Origin: a virus
Reading direction: 5' to 3' (one strand)
Length of the DNA: 23,660 nucleotides
IMG/VR virus record: IMGVR_UViG_3300020053_000679
Coordinates: 1-23,660 of that record
The first letter of the stretch is position 1. Every line of letters begins with the position of its first letter. This document shows, one piece after another, positions 1 through 6,595 of the stretch. Made by a program: the position numbers and the translations under genes. The notes beneath the pieces were generated by a model, which searched no databases, was not told the DNA's origin, and saw only the letters and a list, made by a program, of their open reading frames with translations.

Positions 1-152
1 CTGTTGTCATCATAAGCGTGTGTCCAAGAATAAAGACCGTTTTTGTGTTCTAGGTCCTTAACCCACAATTCGTGAGTATAACCGTTCCTGTATACCAACC
101 GTATCTTTTCTAATTCCTCGGTGTGGGGGAATTTAATTTTAAAATGAAGCAT
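1..152 (-). CDS. Partial gene, N-terminal 50 residues, unknown function
   Basis: This is an open frame that starts at an ATG (152-150) and runs off the left edge of the window, so only the first 50 residues are seen. It begins MLHFKIKFPHTEELEKIRLV and is rich in charged and aromatic residues, with no signal peptide. A good ribosome binding site (GAGAGG) lies just upstream, and a TATAAATA late-promoter-like box lies 16 bases before the ATG. The gene follows the TauD-like gene by 14 bases. I do not recognise the family. In T4 the gene after gp44 is the small clamp-loader subunit gp62, but nothing in this fragment lets me claim that. Confidence 0.7.
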   Translation of the reverse strand, partial: MLHFKIKFPHTEELEKIRLVYRNGYTHELWVKDLEHKNGLYSWTHAYDDN

Positions 153-166
153 ATAACCTCTCTGCT

Positions 167-925
167 TTATTTATAATCAAATGCAATACGATGTAGCACT
201 CGGTTTTCCATTCCTTCAAAATCCCATCGCTTGTGTATACTTAACCATTGCTCACTGATAACAACATCACCATCTTGCCAATCATGATGATATGCAAACT
301 CAGGTTGAAGTACGTGCTCTTTCAGTCTTGACATTATACTATTAAATTCGTCCTGTGTCTTGCCTACCATGCCAAATATTTGCAAAAACGGGAAATACAA
401 TCCAGTGATACCGGCATCATTTGTATGCACCAACTTGAACGGCTTGTCTGTTGCATGATGCTCAACAAAGAAACTACTATCGCTATAAGAACCTTTCTTG
501 TAGCCTAGTGTTATCTCAATGTCTTGTATCTCTTCTTTCAAATCGTCAGGCAGTTCTCTGTATGCGTGTGCCATATCAATCCAGCTGGTTCTACTTCCTT
601 CTGAACCTTTCACTGAGTACAGCCAAATGAGAGGGCTCCTATCAGGGTTAGATGCTTGGTTGGCATGCCAATCCAATGAAGAAGTATGTCCGAACAAGCC
701 TTCTTCGCCGTGTTCATTCTTTTCGCCCGTAACTCTAAGGATGTGATCACCTATAGCAATGTGCTTTGTTCTTTCATGCTTCAGATACTGGCACTTTCCT
801 ATCGACTGACAAAACTCTATCTCTTCTTCCTGGGTCAAATTCTGATTGCGAATTACGACTACAAGATCGTTAAGAAGAGCGTCCTTGATACCTTGAACAT
901 CAGTTAAATCGTGAAACTCTTTCAT
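167..925 (-). CDS. TauD/TfdA-like 2OG-Fe(II) dioxygenase family protein
   Basis: The 252-aa protein has the general layout of the TauD/TfdA clavaminate-synthase-like family, cytosolic enzymes that use Fe(II) and 2-oxoglutarate to oxidise small substrates. The region LDWHANQ (85-90) sits where TauD has its WHTD iron-binding motif. Residues 220-246 end with SIHKR (His231) and NRVLHR (Arg242), the expected distal iron ligand and 2-oxoglutarate-binding arginine. The HxD aspartate appears to be Asn89, so iron binding may be altered. Its ATG shares one base with the gp44 stop (TAATG), which implies translational coupling. The substrate cannot be inferred. The fold assignment is fairly sure; catalytic activity is not. 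Confidence 0.75.
   Translation of the reverse strand: MKEFHDLTDVQGIKDALLNDLVVVIRNQNLTQEEEIEFCQSIGKCQYLKHERTKHIAIGDHILRVTGEKNEHGEEGLFGHTSSLDWHANQASNPDRSPLIWLYSVKGSEGSRTSWIDMAHAYRELPDDLKEEIQDIEITLGYKKGSYSDSSFFVEHHATDKPFKLVHTNDAGITGLYFPFLQIFGMVGKTQDEFNSIMSRLKEHVLQPEFAYHHDWQDGDVVISEQWLSIHKRWDFEGMENRVLHRIAFDYK
168..175 (-). promoter_or_regulatory. Candidate T4-type late promoter box TATAAATA before the edge gene
   Basis: TATAAATA on the minus strand lies 16 bases before ATG 152, but it also encodes the end of the TauD-like protein (Tyr-Lys-stop). Chance is a fair alternative. Confidence 0.3.
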
Positions 926-1869
926 TATTTAAATTCTACATTTGCCATGATTTCTGTTAAGCAGGCTGTGAGATTAATCTCTTGGTCTGCTACAAACGCC
1001 GCCTTGTACTGATAGTCTGCAATGAGCAAAACCATTTGAGGAACGGATTTAATCTCAGGAAGTAATGAGTCAAAGATGTAACGGAAAATTCCTTGTGGAT
1101 CTGTGTCCACATTGTTAGCAACCCACTGTCGCATCTTCTTCCAATCTTTGCCACGTAAAGAGTTAATCAACTCCTTAGTGTTTACTTCTGCAATGTTGCT
1201 GAGGATACCTTCGTCGATTATACCTGCCACAGAGTATCGCTGTAGTTCATTAATAACACGGCGATAGTCTGGGAAGTATTTAATTAGAAGTTCTGCTAAG
1301 ACGTTTTCCTTAAACTCTACACCCTCATTGTTTAGGATAACTTTCATACGATCCATGAACTTTGCTGCTAGCTTTGGTTTGTTACCATTGCCAGTTTTAA
1401 ATTCAATAACCGTTGTCCTAGAATGTAAGGGAGAGATAATTCGGTTCTTGTAGTTACAAGTAAAAATGAACCTACAATTCTCAGAGAATGTTTCAATAAA
1501 AGCACGTAAGGCAGGCTGTACTGAATCTTTATTCAAGTAGTCTGCTTCGTCAATTATTACTACCTTAGTCTTACCCTCGAAACTAACTGCACTCGCGAAC
1601 TGTTTAATTTTAGTCCTAAGTGTATCAATCTGACGACCCTCGTCCGAACCATTAATAATAATGTAGTCCGCACCAAGTTCTTCACACAGGGCTCTAGCTA
1701 CTGTAGTCTTACCTGTACCTGCTGTTCCGCATAGTAACAGGTTAGGAACTTCTCCTTGTTTTAAGAACTGCGAAAAAGTATTTTTTGTGTCCTCGGGGAG
1801 AACACATTCTTCAATTGTTCTCGGACGATACTTTTCCACCCATAAGAATTTTTCTTGCACATTTTCCAT
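925..1869 (-). CDS. 44: Sliding-clamp loader large subunit, gp44-like AAA+ ATPase
   Basis: The 314-aa AAA+ protein loads the gp45 clamp onto primer-template DNA using ATP. The start WVEKYRPRTIEE is the classic clamp-loader N terminus. Walker A is GTAGTGKTT (48-56) and Walker B is VVIIDEAD (103-110). The arginine-finger motif is LHSRT (149-152), a variant of the usual SRC. Length agrees with T4 gp44 (about 319 aa). The start ATG at 1869 is preceded by AAGGTGA. It lies in a replication block with gp45 upstream, but a peroxiredoxin gene and a 58-aa gene separate the two. The small subunit gp62, next to gene 44 in T4, is not seen; a TauD-like gene takes that position. Confidence 0.95.
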   Translation of the reverse strand: MENVQEKFLWVEKYRPRTIEECVLPEDTKNTFSQFLKQGEVPNLLLCGTAGTGKTTVARALCEELGADYIIINGSDEGRQIDTLRTKIKQFASAVSFEGKTKVVIIDEADYLNKDSVQPALRAFIETFSENCRFIFTCNYKNRIISPLHSRTTVIEFKTGNGNKPKLAAKFMDRMKVILNNEGVEFKENVLAELLIKYFPDYRRVINELQRYSVAGIIDEGILSNIAEVNTKELINSLRGKDWKKMRQWVANNVDTDPQGIFRYIFDSLLPEIKSVPQMVLLIADYQYKAAFVADQEINLTACLTEIMANVEFK

Positions 1870-1900
1870 AACTCACCTTAACCATAATATAATAAATAAT

Positions 1901-2506
1901 TTAAGAACCGAAACGTTCTTTAATATCGGCGCTGTCATCTAAGACTAGATCGATATGTTTTCCCTCAGGCTCTACTGTGGCTTCGTCGTCGCCTGTGATA
2001 AAGTCATCGCCTCTGAGGAAGGCCAACACATTTTCAGGGGTAGAGATTTCATAAGGATCGTCGGCTGTATTGTGTCCGAATCCTTTCTCAATAAACCCTT
2101 GTTCAATCTCGCCATCGTTTACAACCATAGCGTATCTCCAAGAGCGTAGTCCAAATGTTACATGATCCTTTGCTACAGACATACCTAGACGATTAGTAAA
2201 AGCTACAGAACCATCTGGAATTGCCTTAACATTTTTAATGTCTAGACTTTCGAACCATGCGTTCATTACGAACGAATCATTTACAGATAAGCAATAAACT
2301 TCATCAATGCCATTCTCAATGAACTCGTTATAACGAAGATCAAACCCTGGGAGTTGGAAGTTAGAACACGTAGGAGTAAAGGCACCTGGCAATGCGAATA
2401 AAACTACTCGCTTGCCTGAAAATACATCTTCACTCCTCAGAGTTTGCCATTCATTGTCAACTCTAGTTTGCCATTCAACGGTAGGAACTGCGGATGAGAA
2501 AAACAT
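1901..2506 (-). CDS. Peroxiredoxin, Prx5/AhpC-TSA family
   Basis: The 201-aa thiol peroxidase would reduce hydrogen peroxide and alkyl hydroperoxides in the infected cell. The peroxidatic motif is PGAFTPTCS (40-48) with Cys47. The typical Prx5 segments VYCLSVNDSFVMNAW and GLRSWRYAMVVNDG follow, the latter holding the conserved Arg. The cysteine of VYCLSVND is the only other obvious one and matches a Cys common in bacterial Prx5. There is no glutaredoxin fusion, although some bacterial Prx5 proteins have one; a separate glutaredoxin is encoded at 12845-13084. The ATG overlaps the 58-aa gene's stop by one base. About 40 residues follow the core domain as an acidic tail. It sits inside the replication block, which is an odd place for an antioxidant gene. 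Confidence 0.9.
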   Translation of the reverse strand: MFFSSAVPTVEWQTRVDNEWQTLRSEDVFSGKRVVLFALPGAFTPTCSNFQLPGFDLRYNEFIENGIDEVYCLSVNDSFVMNAWFESLDIKNVKAIPDGSVAFTNRLGMSVAKDHVTFGLRSWRYAMVVNDGEIEQGFIEKGFGHNTADDPYEISTPENVLAFLRGDDFITGDDEATVEPEGKHIDLVLDDSADIKERFGS

Positions 2507-2682
2507 TATTCGTCACCTTCTTCAAATGGATCTAATTCGCCTTTAAGGATTTTCCTCATCATAGATAATGCGGCGCCGTCTCTGTTAAAAATGTATTCAA
2601 CATTCTCGCCATTTTTATCTACTTCAAGAATCCACCCGTTTGAGGCCTGCCTTAAAACAAAAGTCATTTTGTCGTTTTCCAT
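2506..2682 (-). CDS. Small acidic protein of 58 residues, unknown function
   Basis: A short gene fills the gap between gp45 and the peroxiredoxin. It starts at ATG 2682 with a strong ribosome binding site (AGGAG, 8 bases upstream) and stops in TAATG shared with the next start. The product begins MENDKMTFVLRQASNGWILE and ends LDPFEEGDE, so it is acidic at the C terminus and has no membrane segment. Tight coupling on both sides and a perfect initiation region identical to that of gp45 make it a real gene. The family is not recognised; at 58 residues it is far too short to be gp62 (about 187 aa in T4). An accessory factor linked to replication is possible but is only inferred from position. Confidence 0.8.
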   Translation of the reverse strand: MENDKMTFVLRQASNGWILEVDKNGENVEYIFNRDGAALSMMRKILKGELDPFEEGDE

Positions 2683-2696
2683 AATATACTCCTATA

Positions 2697-3353
2697 TTAG
2701 ATCTCTGAAGAACGTTCCAAAGCCAACCAGTATTTTAAATCGCTACTAGTGGATTGAAGGAACATGAATTTCTTCTGAGATAATGTTACTTTATAGGCTC
2801 CAGGGACAACTTTCAAGTTCTCAATCTGTAGTCTACAATCAAATTCGACACCAGCGTCTCCAATAACTTGCTTGAAGCTATTCGATTTAGGAGTGCTAGG
2901 GTCGCCTACAGTAAGTGTTACCTTACCATCTTTCGCTACAACCGAGAGCATAGGCGCTCCAGTAATTGCGGCTGCTTTCATAATCATACCCAAGTCATCT
3001 GCAGACAAGTCGAAACTGTAGAAGTCGTCTACTTCAATTTGTTTATCAGGGGCGGATACAATAATGTTAGGGTCTGCATAAAAGTATTCAAACTTTGAGC
3101 TACCCTTAGATACTGTAATGGATTCGTCTCCAAAAGATACTTCTTGATCTTCCATGAGAGTTAAGAGAGCCAACAATCCATTTAGATCATAGATTGCAAA
3201 CTCTTTGTCAAAAGTTTCTGATACTTCTGCCCGAGCAAAGATGTTCTTTCCAGTACTGATAGTAGAAAGAACATTTCCTTGTCGAACTAAAATATTAGAA
3301 TTGACGGTTGCGAAATTCTTGAGAACGTCAAGAGTTGATTTCGATATTTTCAT
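2697..3353 (-). CDS. 45: DNA polymerase sliding clamp, gp45-like
   Basis: The product is the trimeric processivity clamp that tethers the phage polymerase and, in T4, also activates late transcription through gp55 and gp33. The start MKISKSTLDVLKNFATVNSN closely matches T4 gp45. The total of 218 aa agrees with the T4 protein (228 aa). I chose ATG 3353 over the upstream TTG at 3365 because GGAG lies at the right distance before it and the protein then aligns with gp45. It is the first gene after a strong promoter (3383-3411) that overlaps a perfect palindrome. Downstream are the 58-aa gene, peroxiredoxin and gp44. Confidence 0.95.
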   Translation of the reverse strand: MKISKSTLDVLKNFATVNSNILVRQGNVLSTISTGKNIFARAEVSETFDKEFAIYDLNGLLALLTLMEDQEVSFGDESITVSKGSSKFEYFYADPNIIVSAPDKQIEVDDFYSFDLSADDLGMIMKAAAITGAPMLSVVAKDGKVTLTVGDPSTPKSNSFKQVIGDAGVEFDCRLQIENLKVVPGAYKVTLSQKKFMFLQSTSSDLKYWLALERSSEI

Positions 3354-3374
3354 AATATACTCCAATTGTTTTAT

Positions 3375-3393
3375 GTCCGTGTATTATACGGAC
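3375..3393. repeat. Perfect palindrome over the gp45 promoter -10 box
   Basis: GTCCGT (3375-3380) and ACGGAC (3388-3393) form a 6-bp perfect inverted repeat separated by 7 bases that overlap the TATAAT box. Transcription should start near 3376, so one arm would not be in the RNA. This favours a protein-binding operator in DNA over an RNA hairpin. Function is inferred. Confidence 0.55.
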
Positions 3394-3411
3394 TTTCATG
3401 ATAAATGTCAA
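3383..3411 (-). promoter_or_regulatory. Sigma70-like promoter for the gp45 operon
   Basis: On the minus strand a perfect TTGACA (3411-3406) is followed after 17 bases by a perfect TATAAT (3388-3383). The start site would lie near 3376, about 23 bases before the gp45 ATG. It belongs to a set of six near-identical minus-strand promoters in the window. Host RNA polymerase should read it, so it is probably an early promoter. Confidence 0.85.
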
Positions 3412-3432
3412 GTACGAGTTGTACCGTTTTAA

Positions 3433-3756
3433 TTAGGGTGTGTGCTCTACACCGTTCACAAAAATTTCAATAGTGACACCGTCAGATTCGCCACGCTGTT
3501 TAATGTCTTGTAAAATTTCTTTACCGCCATTTGCCTCAATAGCAGCCAGGTATGTTTGAAAAGTTTCCTGATTTTCTGCGGTGAGGACTGCTTCTGCAAC
3601 GGTTCCGTCTACATTCACATTGTAAGTTAGATCAATTCCGTGCGTTGTCATTAGGGAGCGTCTTTCGATATCCCAATCCGCTTGTTCAGCCGTAGCGGTT
3701 GGAAAGTCAACCAATACAGTAGGGCGGGTATATTTGTAGGTTACTACATGAGCCAT
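3433..3756 (-). CDS. Hypothetical phage protein, 107 residues
   Basis: The product begins MAHVVTYKYTRPTVLVDFPT and is soluble, acidic and Thr/Glu-rich, with no signal peptide or membrane segment. The ATG is preceded by GGAG at 7 bases. A TATAAATA box lies 40 bases upstream inside the preceding gene, so it may be expressed late. Alternating short hydrophobic stretches such as VTIEIFVNGV suggest beta strands, as in small virion or decoration proteins, but I do not recognise the family. It is the last gene before the gp45 promoter. Confidence 0.75.
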   Translation of the reverse strand: MAHVVTYKYTRPTVLVDFPTATAEQADWDIERRSLMTTHGIDLTYNVNVDGTVAEAVLTAENQETFQTYLAAIEANGGKEILQDIKQRGESDGVTIEIFVNGVEHTP

Positions 3757-3781
3757 TTTTAATCTCCGATTAGGTTATAAA

Positions 3782-4087
3782 TTACTTAATACCACTATTT
3801 ATAAGATTTTTCTTATTGACTTCATGAACATGGAGTGCAATTATACCGTAGTGGATAACCTTCAACAAGTCCTTTCGCCAATCTGCTTCGGTTCCTTTAT
3901 TGCCGTACCGTTGGGCATACTTTAAGACATTTCCAATACAAAAACCCTCACCGTGTCCGCCATCAATGATGAACTCGGTTGCTTGATATTTGTTTTGTGA
4001 ATAATGCTGACTATAAGTCGCATCAATATAGTCTTTGATTTCTTTAAGGGCTTCTCCCTCGTTGTATTTATACTGCGGCTGCTTCAT
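3782..4087 (-). CDS. DUF3310-like protein
   Basis: The 101-aa protein carries GFCIGNVLKYAQRYGNKG (48-65) followed by WRKDLLKVIHYGIIALH. This matches the pattern of DUF3310 proteins (FxxGNxxKYxxRxGxKG, DLxKAxxYL), which are common in phages and of unknown biochemical function, though sometimes labelled nucleotide kinase. The ATG at 4087 has GAGG 7 bases upstream and overlaps the previous gene by 20 bases. The last codons contain a TATAAATA box that may drive the next gene. Family call is fairly good; the function is unknown. Confidence 0.65.
   Translation of the reverse strand: MKQPQYKYNEGEALKEIKDYIDATYSQHYSQNKYQATEFIIDGGHGEGFCIGNVLKYAQRYGNKGTEADWRKDLLKVIHYGIIALHVHEVNKKNLINSGIK
3796..3803 (-). 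promoter_or_regulatory. Candidate T4-type late promoter box TATAAATA
   Basis: The minus strand reads TATAAATA within the end of the DUF3310-like gene, 40 bases before the ATG of the 107-aa gene. T4 late promoters consist of just this -10 box, recognised by gp55, and gp55 is encoded in the window. An 8-base AT-rich word can occur by chance. Confidence 0.4.
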
Positions 4088-4601
4088 CTTTTAACCTCAA
4101 ATAAGTCATTAATATGTATTGGTCCTCGTCCGCGGGGGCAATACTGTATTCATAAAGCCAAGCGTAAGGGAATACCGTTAGATACCCCTGTACCTGCTGT
4201 GTCTCTATGCCTGCGTGTTCAAATTTTATATTACCACCTGAGACAGTGTTTAGATGATACATCATTGCTAAGCGTCTCTTAGGGGTTCCATAATTATCAA
4301 AGAATACTTTAGCACCCTCTCCCTTTGGTATTTTAGTTACCACCACGTGCTCAATCTCAGAACTTTTAAGCCTAAGAGAATTGACTACATACTGTGGTAC
4401 TAGTGCCGAATAGGACCCAACAGAGGAGAGTATAGGGGCGCTAAGATTTGTCCTAAATTCACTATCCACATCTGAGAACAATAAGCACCCATTATGTGAA
4501 TGATGATTTTGAGGATTCTCTTCCATTAACTTAATGGTCTCCCGGCACAAATCGTCCGGGAGACCTTCGTCAAAGTATTTGATGTAATTAGAAAGTAACA
4601 T
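4068..4601 (-). CDS. Prolyl-4-hydroxylase-like 2OG-oxygenase fold, iron ligands not seen
   Basis: The 177-aa protein resembles the P4H-like 2OG-Fe(II) oxygenases common in marine phages. RRLAMMYHLNTVSGGNIKFEH (109-129) matches the core strand R-x-L-x-x-x-x-Y-L-N-x-x-x-x-G-G and GYLTVFPY (139-146) matches the later strand. The HxD motif would fall at Phe100-Phe101-Asp102 and the distal His near 150, but neither His is present. It may therefore be a non-catalytic relative, or my by-eye alignment is off. I chose ATG 4601, which gives a typical start MLLSNYIKYFDEG and overlaps the CobS-like stop by 14 bases; ATG 4613 is an alternative. Confidence 0.55.
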   Translation of the reverse strand: MLLSNYIKYFDEGLPDDLCRETIKLMEENPQNHHSHNGCLLFSDVDSEFRTNLSAPILSSVGSYSALVPQYVVNSLRLKSSEIEHVVVTKIPKGEGAKVFFDNYGTPKRRLAMMYHLNTVSGGNIKFEHAGIETQQVQGYLTVFPYAWLYEYSIAPADEDQYILMTYLRLKDEAAAV

Positions 4602-5784
4602 CTTCACCTGCATCAACTACTTCTTCCGTCGCTACTTCTTCAGTAACTTCGGGTTGTGCCGAAGGGTCGACCTTTGAGTACAAGTCAACAAACGCTGCCT
4701 TTGTATCTTCATCGAACCTGTTGACACATAACTGTACAGCCTTGAGCTTATCACCGAACATCGCGAATGCGTTAACAATGTGTTCAAGCCTACGTGTGCT
4801 AACCAACTCGTCAATGGCGCCTTCGAAGTAAGTCTTACGAATGACCTCGGACCATGTTACTAGGTGAGTAGCAAACTCTTCGTCTGTACAATTTGCTTTA
4901 GCCATTTTGTTGAGAACAATCTTTTTCTCAGTGGCTGCTGTAGGGTATTCCTGCTCTACGGTAATTGCGAATCTCTCCAGGAACGCCTCGTCCAAAAGTT
5001 GGGCGCTGATGAACTTTCCGTCATCTGAGCCTTTGCCTTTTGTATTAGCCGTTGCCACAACCGTGAACCCGGGAGCAGGAATAACAGTCTCGCCGTTCTT
5101 CTTGTTAAAGTAAGATTTGCCTTCAAGTATGGCCTGGAGGCACATGAGCTTGTTGGATCCTCTGTCTACTTCATCAAGGATAAGTACCGCGCCACGTTTC
5201 ATGGCGGTGAGGACCGGTCCTTCTCTATAAACGACGTTACCGTCAACTAGTGTATTTCCACCGATCAAATCGTCTTCGTCGGTTTCAATACTAATATTTA
5301 CACGAATCGCCTCACGGTTTAGATTCGCACATACTTGTTCAACCATCGTAGTCTTACCATTACCTGATAATCCTGAGATGAATATTGGATAGAACATTGG
5401 AGACTGAAGAACTTTCTTCAAATCTCGATAGAAACCAAAGGGCACAAACGTGCTGTCTTTGGCTGGGATTAAATTTTCTATATCCACGTTTAACTTTGCC
5501 TGTGTTAGGACCTTGGCTTCAGGAGTCTCGACTACCATCACTGGAGTCTTTGGAACTACCTGCATCTGAGTCTTTTGGATTGGCGCCATGCTTCCTTGAA
5601 ACATATTTGCCAAATTGTAAAGTCCTCGAGACACTTTCCAATCGTCTTTGTTAACAATCCAGGACGGAAAGGGTTGTCCTAGTTCTTCGGCAGTCTTTAG
5701 GATATCAATCCTTTTGAACTGTCCGTTTTGAGTATCCTTTTCTTTCAATGCCGATACCAACTGCTCTCGTTCTAATGTCATCAT
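4588..5784 (-). CDS. CobS/MoxR-like AAA+ ATPase
   Basis: The 398-aa AAA+ protein resembles the CobS subunit of aerobic cobaltochelatase and MoxR ATPases. Walker A is GLSGNGKTT (138-146) and Walker B is AVLILDEVDRGS (199-210). Such ATPases normally act with a VWA partner, and a CobT-like VWA protein is encoded two genes upstream. I chose ATG 5784 because GAGG lies 8 bases upstream and the more upstream in-frame TTG (5829) and ATG (5820) lie at or next to the predicted transcription start. It has its own promoter, a near copy of the one before the CobT-like gene. The C terminus is acidic. CobN, the large chelatase subunit, is absent from the window, so a role in B12 synthesis is not supported; a remodelling ATPase is more cautious. 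Confidence 0.85.
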   Translation of the reverse strand: MMTLEREQLVSALKEKDTQNGQFKRIDILKTAEELGQPFPSWIVNKDDWKVSRGLYNLANMFQGSMAPIQKTQMQVVPKTPVMVVETPEAKVLTQAKLNVDIENLIPAKDSTFVPFGFYRDLKKVLQSPMFYPIFISGLSGNGKTTMVEQVCANLNREAIRVNISIETDEDDLIGGNTLVDGNVVYREGPVLTAMKRGAVLILDEVDRGSNKLMCLQAILEGKSYFNKKNGETVIPAPGFTVVATANTKGKGSDDGKFISAQLLDEAFLERFAITVEQEYPTAATEKKIVLNKMAKANCTDEEFATHLVTWSEVIRKTYFEGAIDELVSTRRLEHIVNAFAMFGDKLKAVQLCVNRFDEDTKAAFVDLYSKVDPSAQPEVTEEVATEEVVDAGEDVTF

Positions 5785-5831
5785 AATATAGTCCTCACTA
5801 TTTTTAAGTTGTTTTTTCATTTTATACAAGT

Positions 5832-5860
5832 ATTATACAGCCTATTTTTCTAAAAGTCAA
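5832..5860 (-). promoter_or_regulatory. Sigma70-like promoter for the CobS-like gene
   Basis: On the minus strand TTGACT (5860-5855), a 17-base spacer and a perfect TATAAT (5837-5832) are followed by TTGTATAAA. The start site would be near 5825, leaving a leader of about 41 bases that includes AGTGAGGACT, a word also in the CobT-like leader. Its upstream half is inside the 27-bp repeat. Confidence 0.85.
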
Positions 5861-5880
5861 GCAAAAAACGCACTTTTTTT
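5854..5880. repeat. 27-bp direct repeat, copy 1 (CobS-like promoter)
   Basis: These 27 bases are identical to 8891-8917. They cover the -35 box, the GC before it, an A/T-rich tract and a run of seven T on the plus strand. The copies sit at the same place relative to two promoters, so they likely act as a shared upstream element or binding site. They could also be the trace of a duplication. Confidence 0.85.
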
Positions 5881-5911
5881 CACTTTTTTTCAACTCTTTT
5901 GCCGTATAATA

Positions 5912-6595
5912 TCAATAACTTAGGCCCTTACCTAACATTCCACCCGTTTTATCTTCCGGATATTCTGTCGCAAAATCTAATTGCTCTACCAAACGTTCGT
6001 ATACCTTAATCTCAGGACGCAAGTAACGGAACAAATCTAGTCTATAATTAGGGTATTCTAGAGCCTCTTCAACTGCTGCTAGAACTTTAGGATCACTTGC
6101 GTTTATTGTTTCAACTTGTGAATAACCCAGCTGGGTTAATAGTGTGTTCATTTGTTTTAAGTGAACTATCTTACAATTCTCAGGAACTACAAACCTATCT
6201 AGCCAGTTTGCGGTATGTACATCTCGCAATCCCCAATTATTAGAATTATTATGATTGACCTGATTCCTAATGTAATGATCCCAAAAGGAAGGGTCTCTTA
6301 AGATCGGCATGGTGACGAGTTGGTTATGCAACTCTAGGTTACGGAACTTCTTTTTTTCCTGTGGGCCCAACATTAACCTCGAGACAGAGTATGTCCTATT
6401 TGATATTAAGCCACTAACATACCTTTCATAAGGGTGTCGGATAAGCATCCACTTCTGTTTCTTACCAGACTCTAAATCTAAGTAAGAACCAGATTTTAAA
6501 CCCTTGATAGATCTTAAGGTTGATGTCCCTACTTTTGGAGCAGAGATTATGACATTATTTTTATCGTTAAAAATATCCATCGGTTTTGGAATCAT
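5912..6595 (-). CDS. Sulfotransferase family protein
   Basis: The 227-aa protein shows the two PAPS-binding signatures of sulfotransferases. The 5'-phosphosulfate loop is SAPKVGTSTLRS (18-29) and the 3'-phosphate segment is LIRHPYERYVSGL (51-63). Such enzymes move sulfate from PAPS to hydroxyl or amino groups of sugars, lipids or peptides. The acceptor is unknown; a cell-surface or virion glycan is possible. Its ATG overlaps the CobT-like stop (ATGA), so the two are co-translated, and it separates the CobT-like from the CobS-like gene. No signal peptide or membrane anchor is seen, unlike eukaryotic Golgi enzymes. The gene ends just before the CobS-like promoter. Confidence 0.8.
   Translation of the reverse strand: MIPKPMDIFNDKNNVIISAPKVGTSTLRSIKGLKSGSYLDLESGKKQKWMLIRHPYERYVSGLISNRTYSVSRLMLGPQEKKKFRNLELHNQLVTMPILRDPSFWDHYIRNQVNHNNSNNWGLRDVHTANWLDRFVVPENCKIVHLKQMNTLLTQLGYSQVETINASDPKVLAAVEEALEYPNYRLDLFRYLRPEIKVYERLVEQLDFATEYPEDKTGGMLGKGLSY

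Noticed and set aside
3409-3423. GTAC-5-GTAC inverted repeat after the 107-aa gene as a terminator
   Set aside because: The stem is only 4 bp and no T run follows.
4065-4072. TATAAATA late-type box
   Set aside because: It lies near the start of the DUF3310-like gene inside coding sequence and no gene start follows within a reasonable distance, so chance is likely.
5862-5880. Possible rho-independent terminator made of A and T runs before the CobS-like promoter
   Set aside because: The stem would be only A-T pairs with a 5-base loop and no GC core, and the same sequence is part of the 27-bp promoter repeat. A promoter element fits better.
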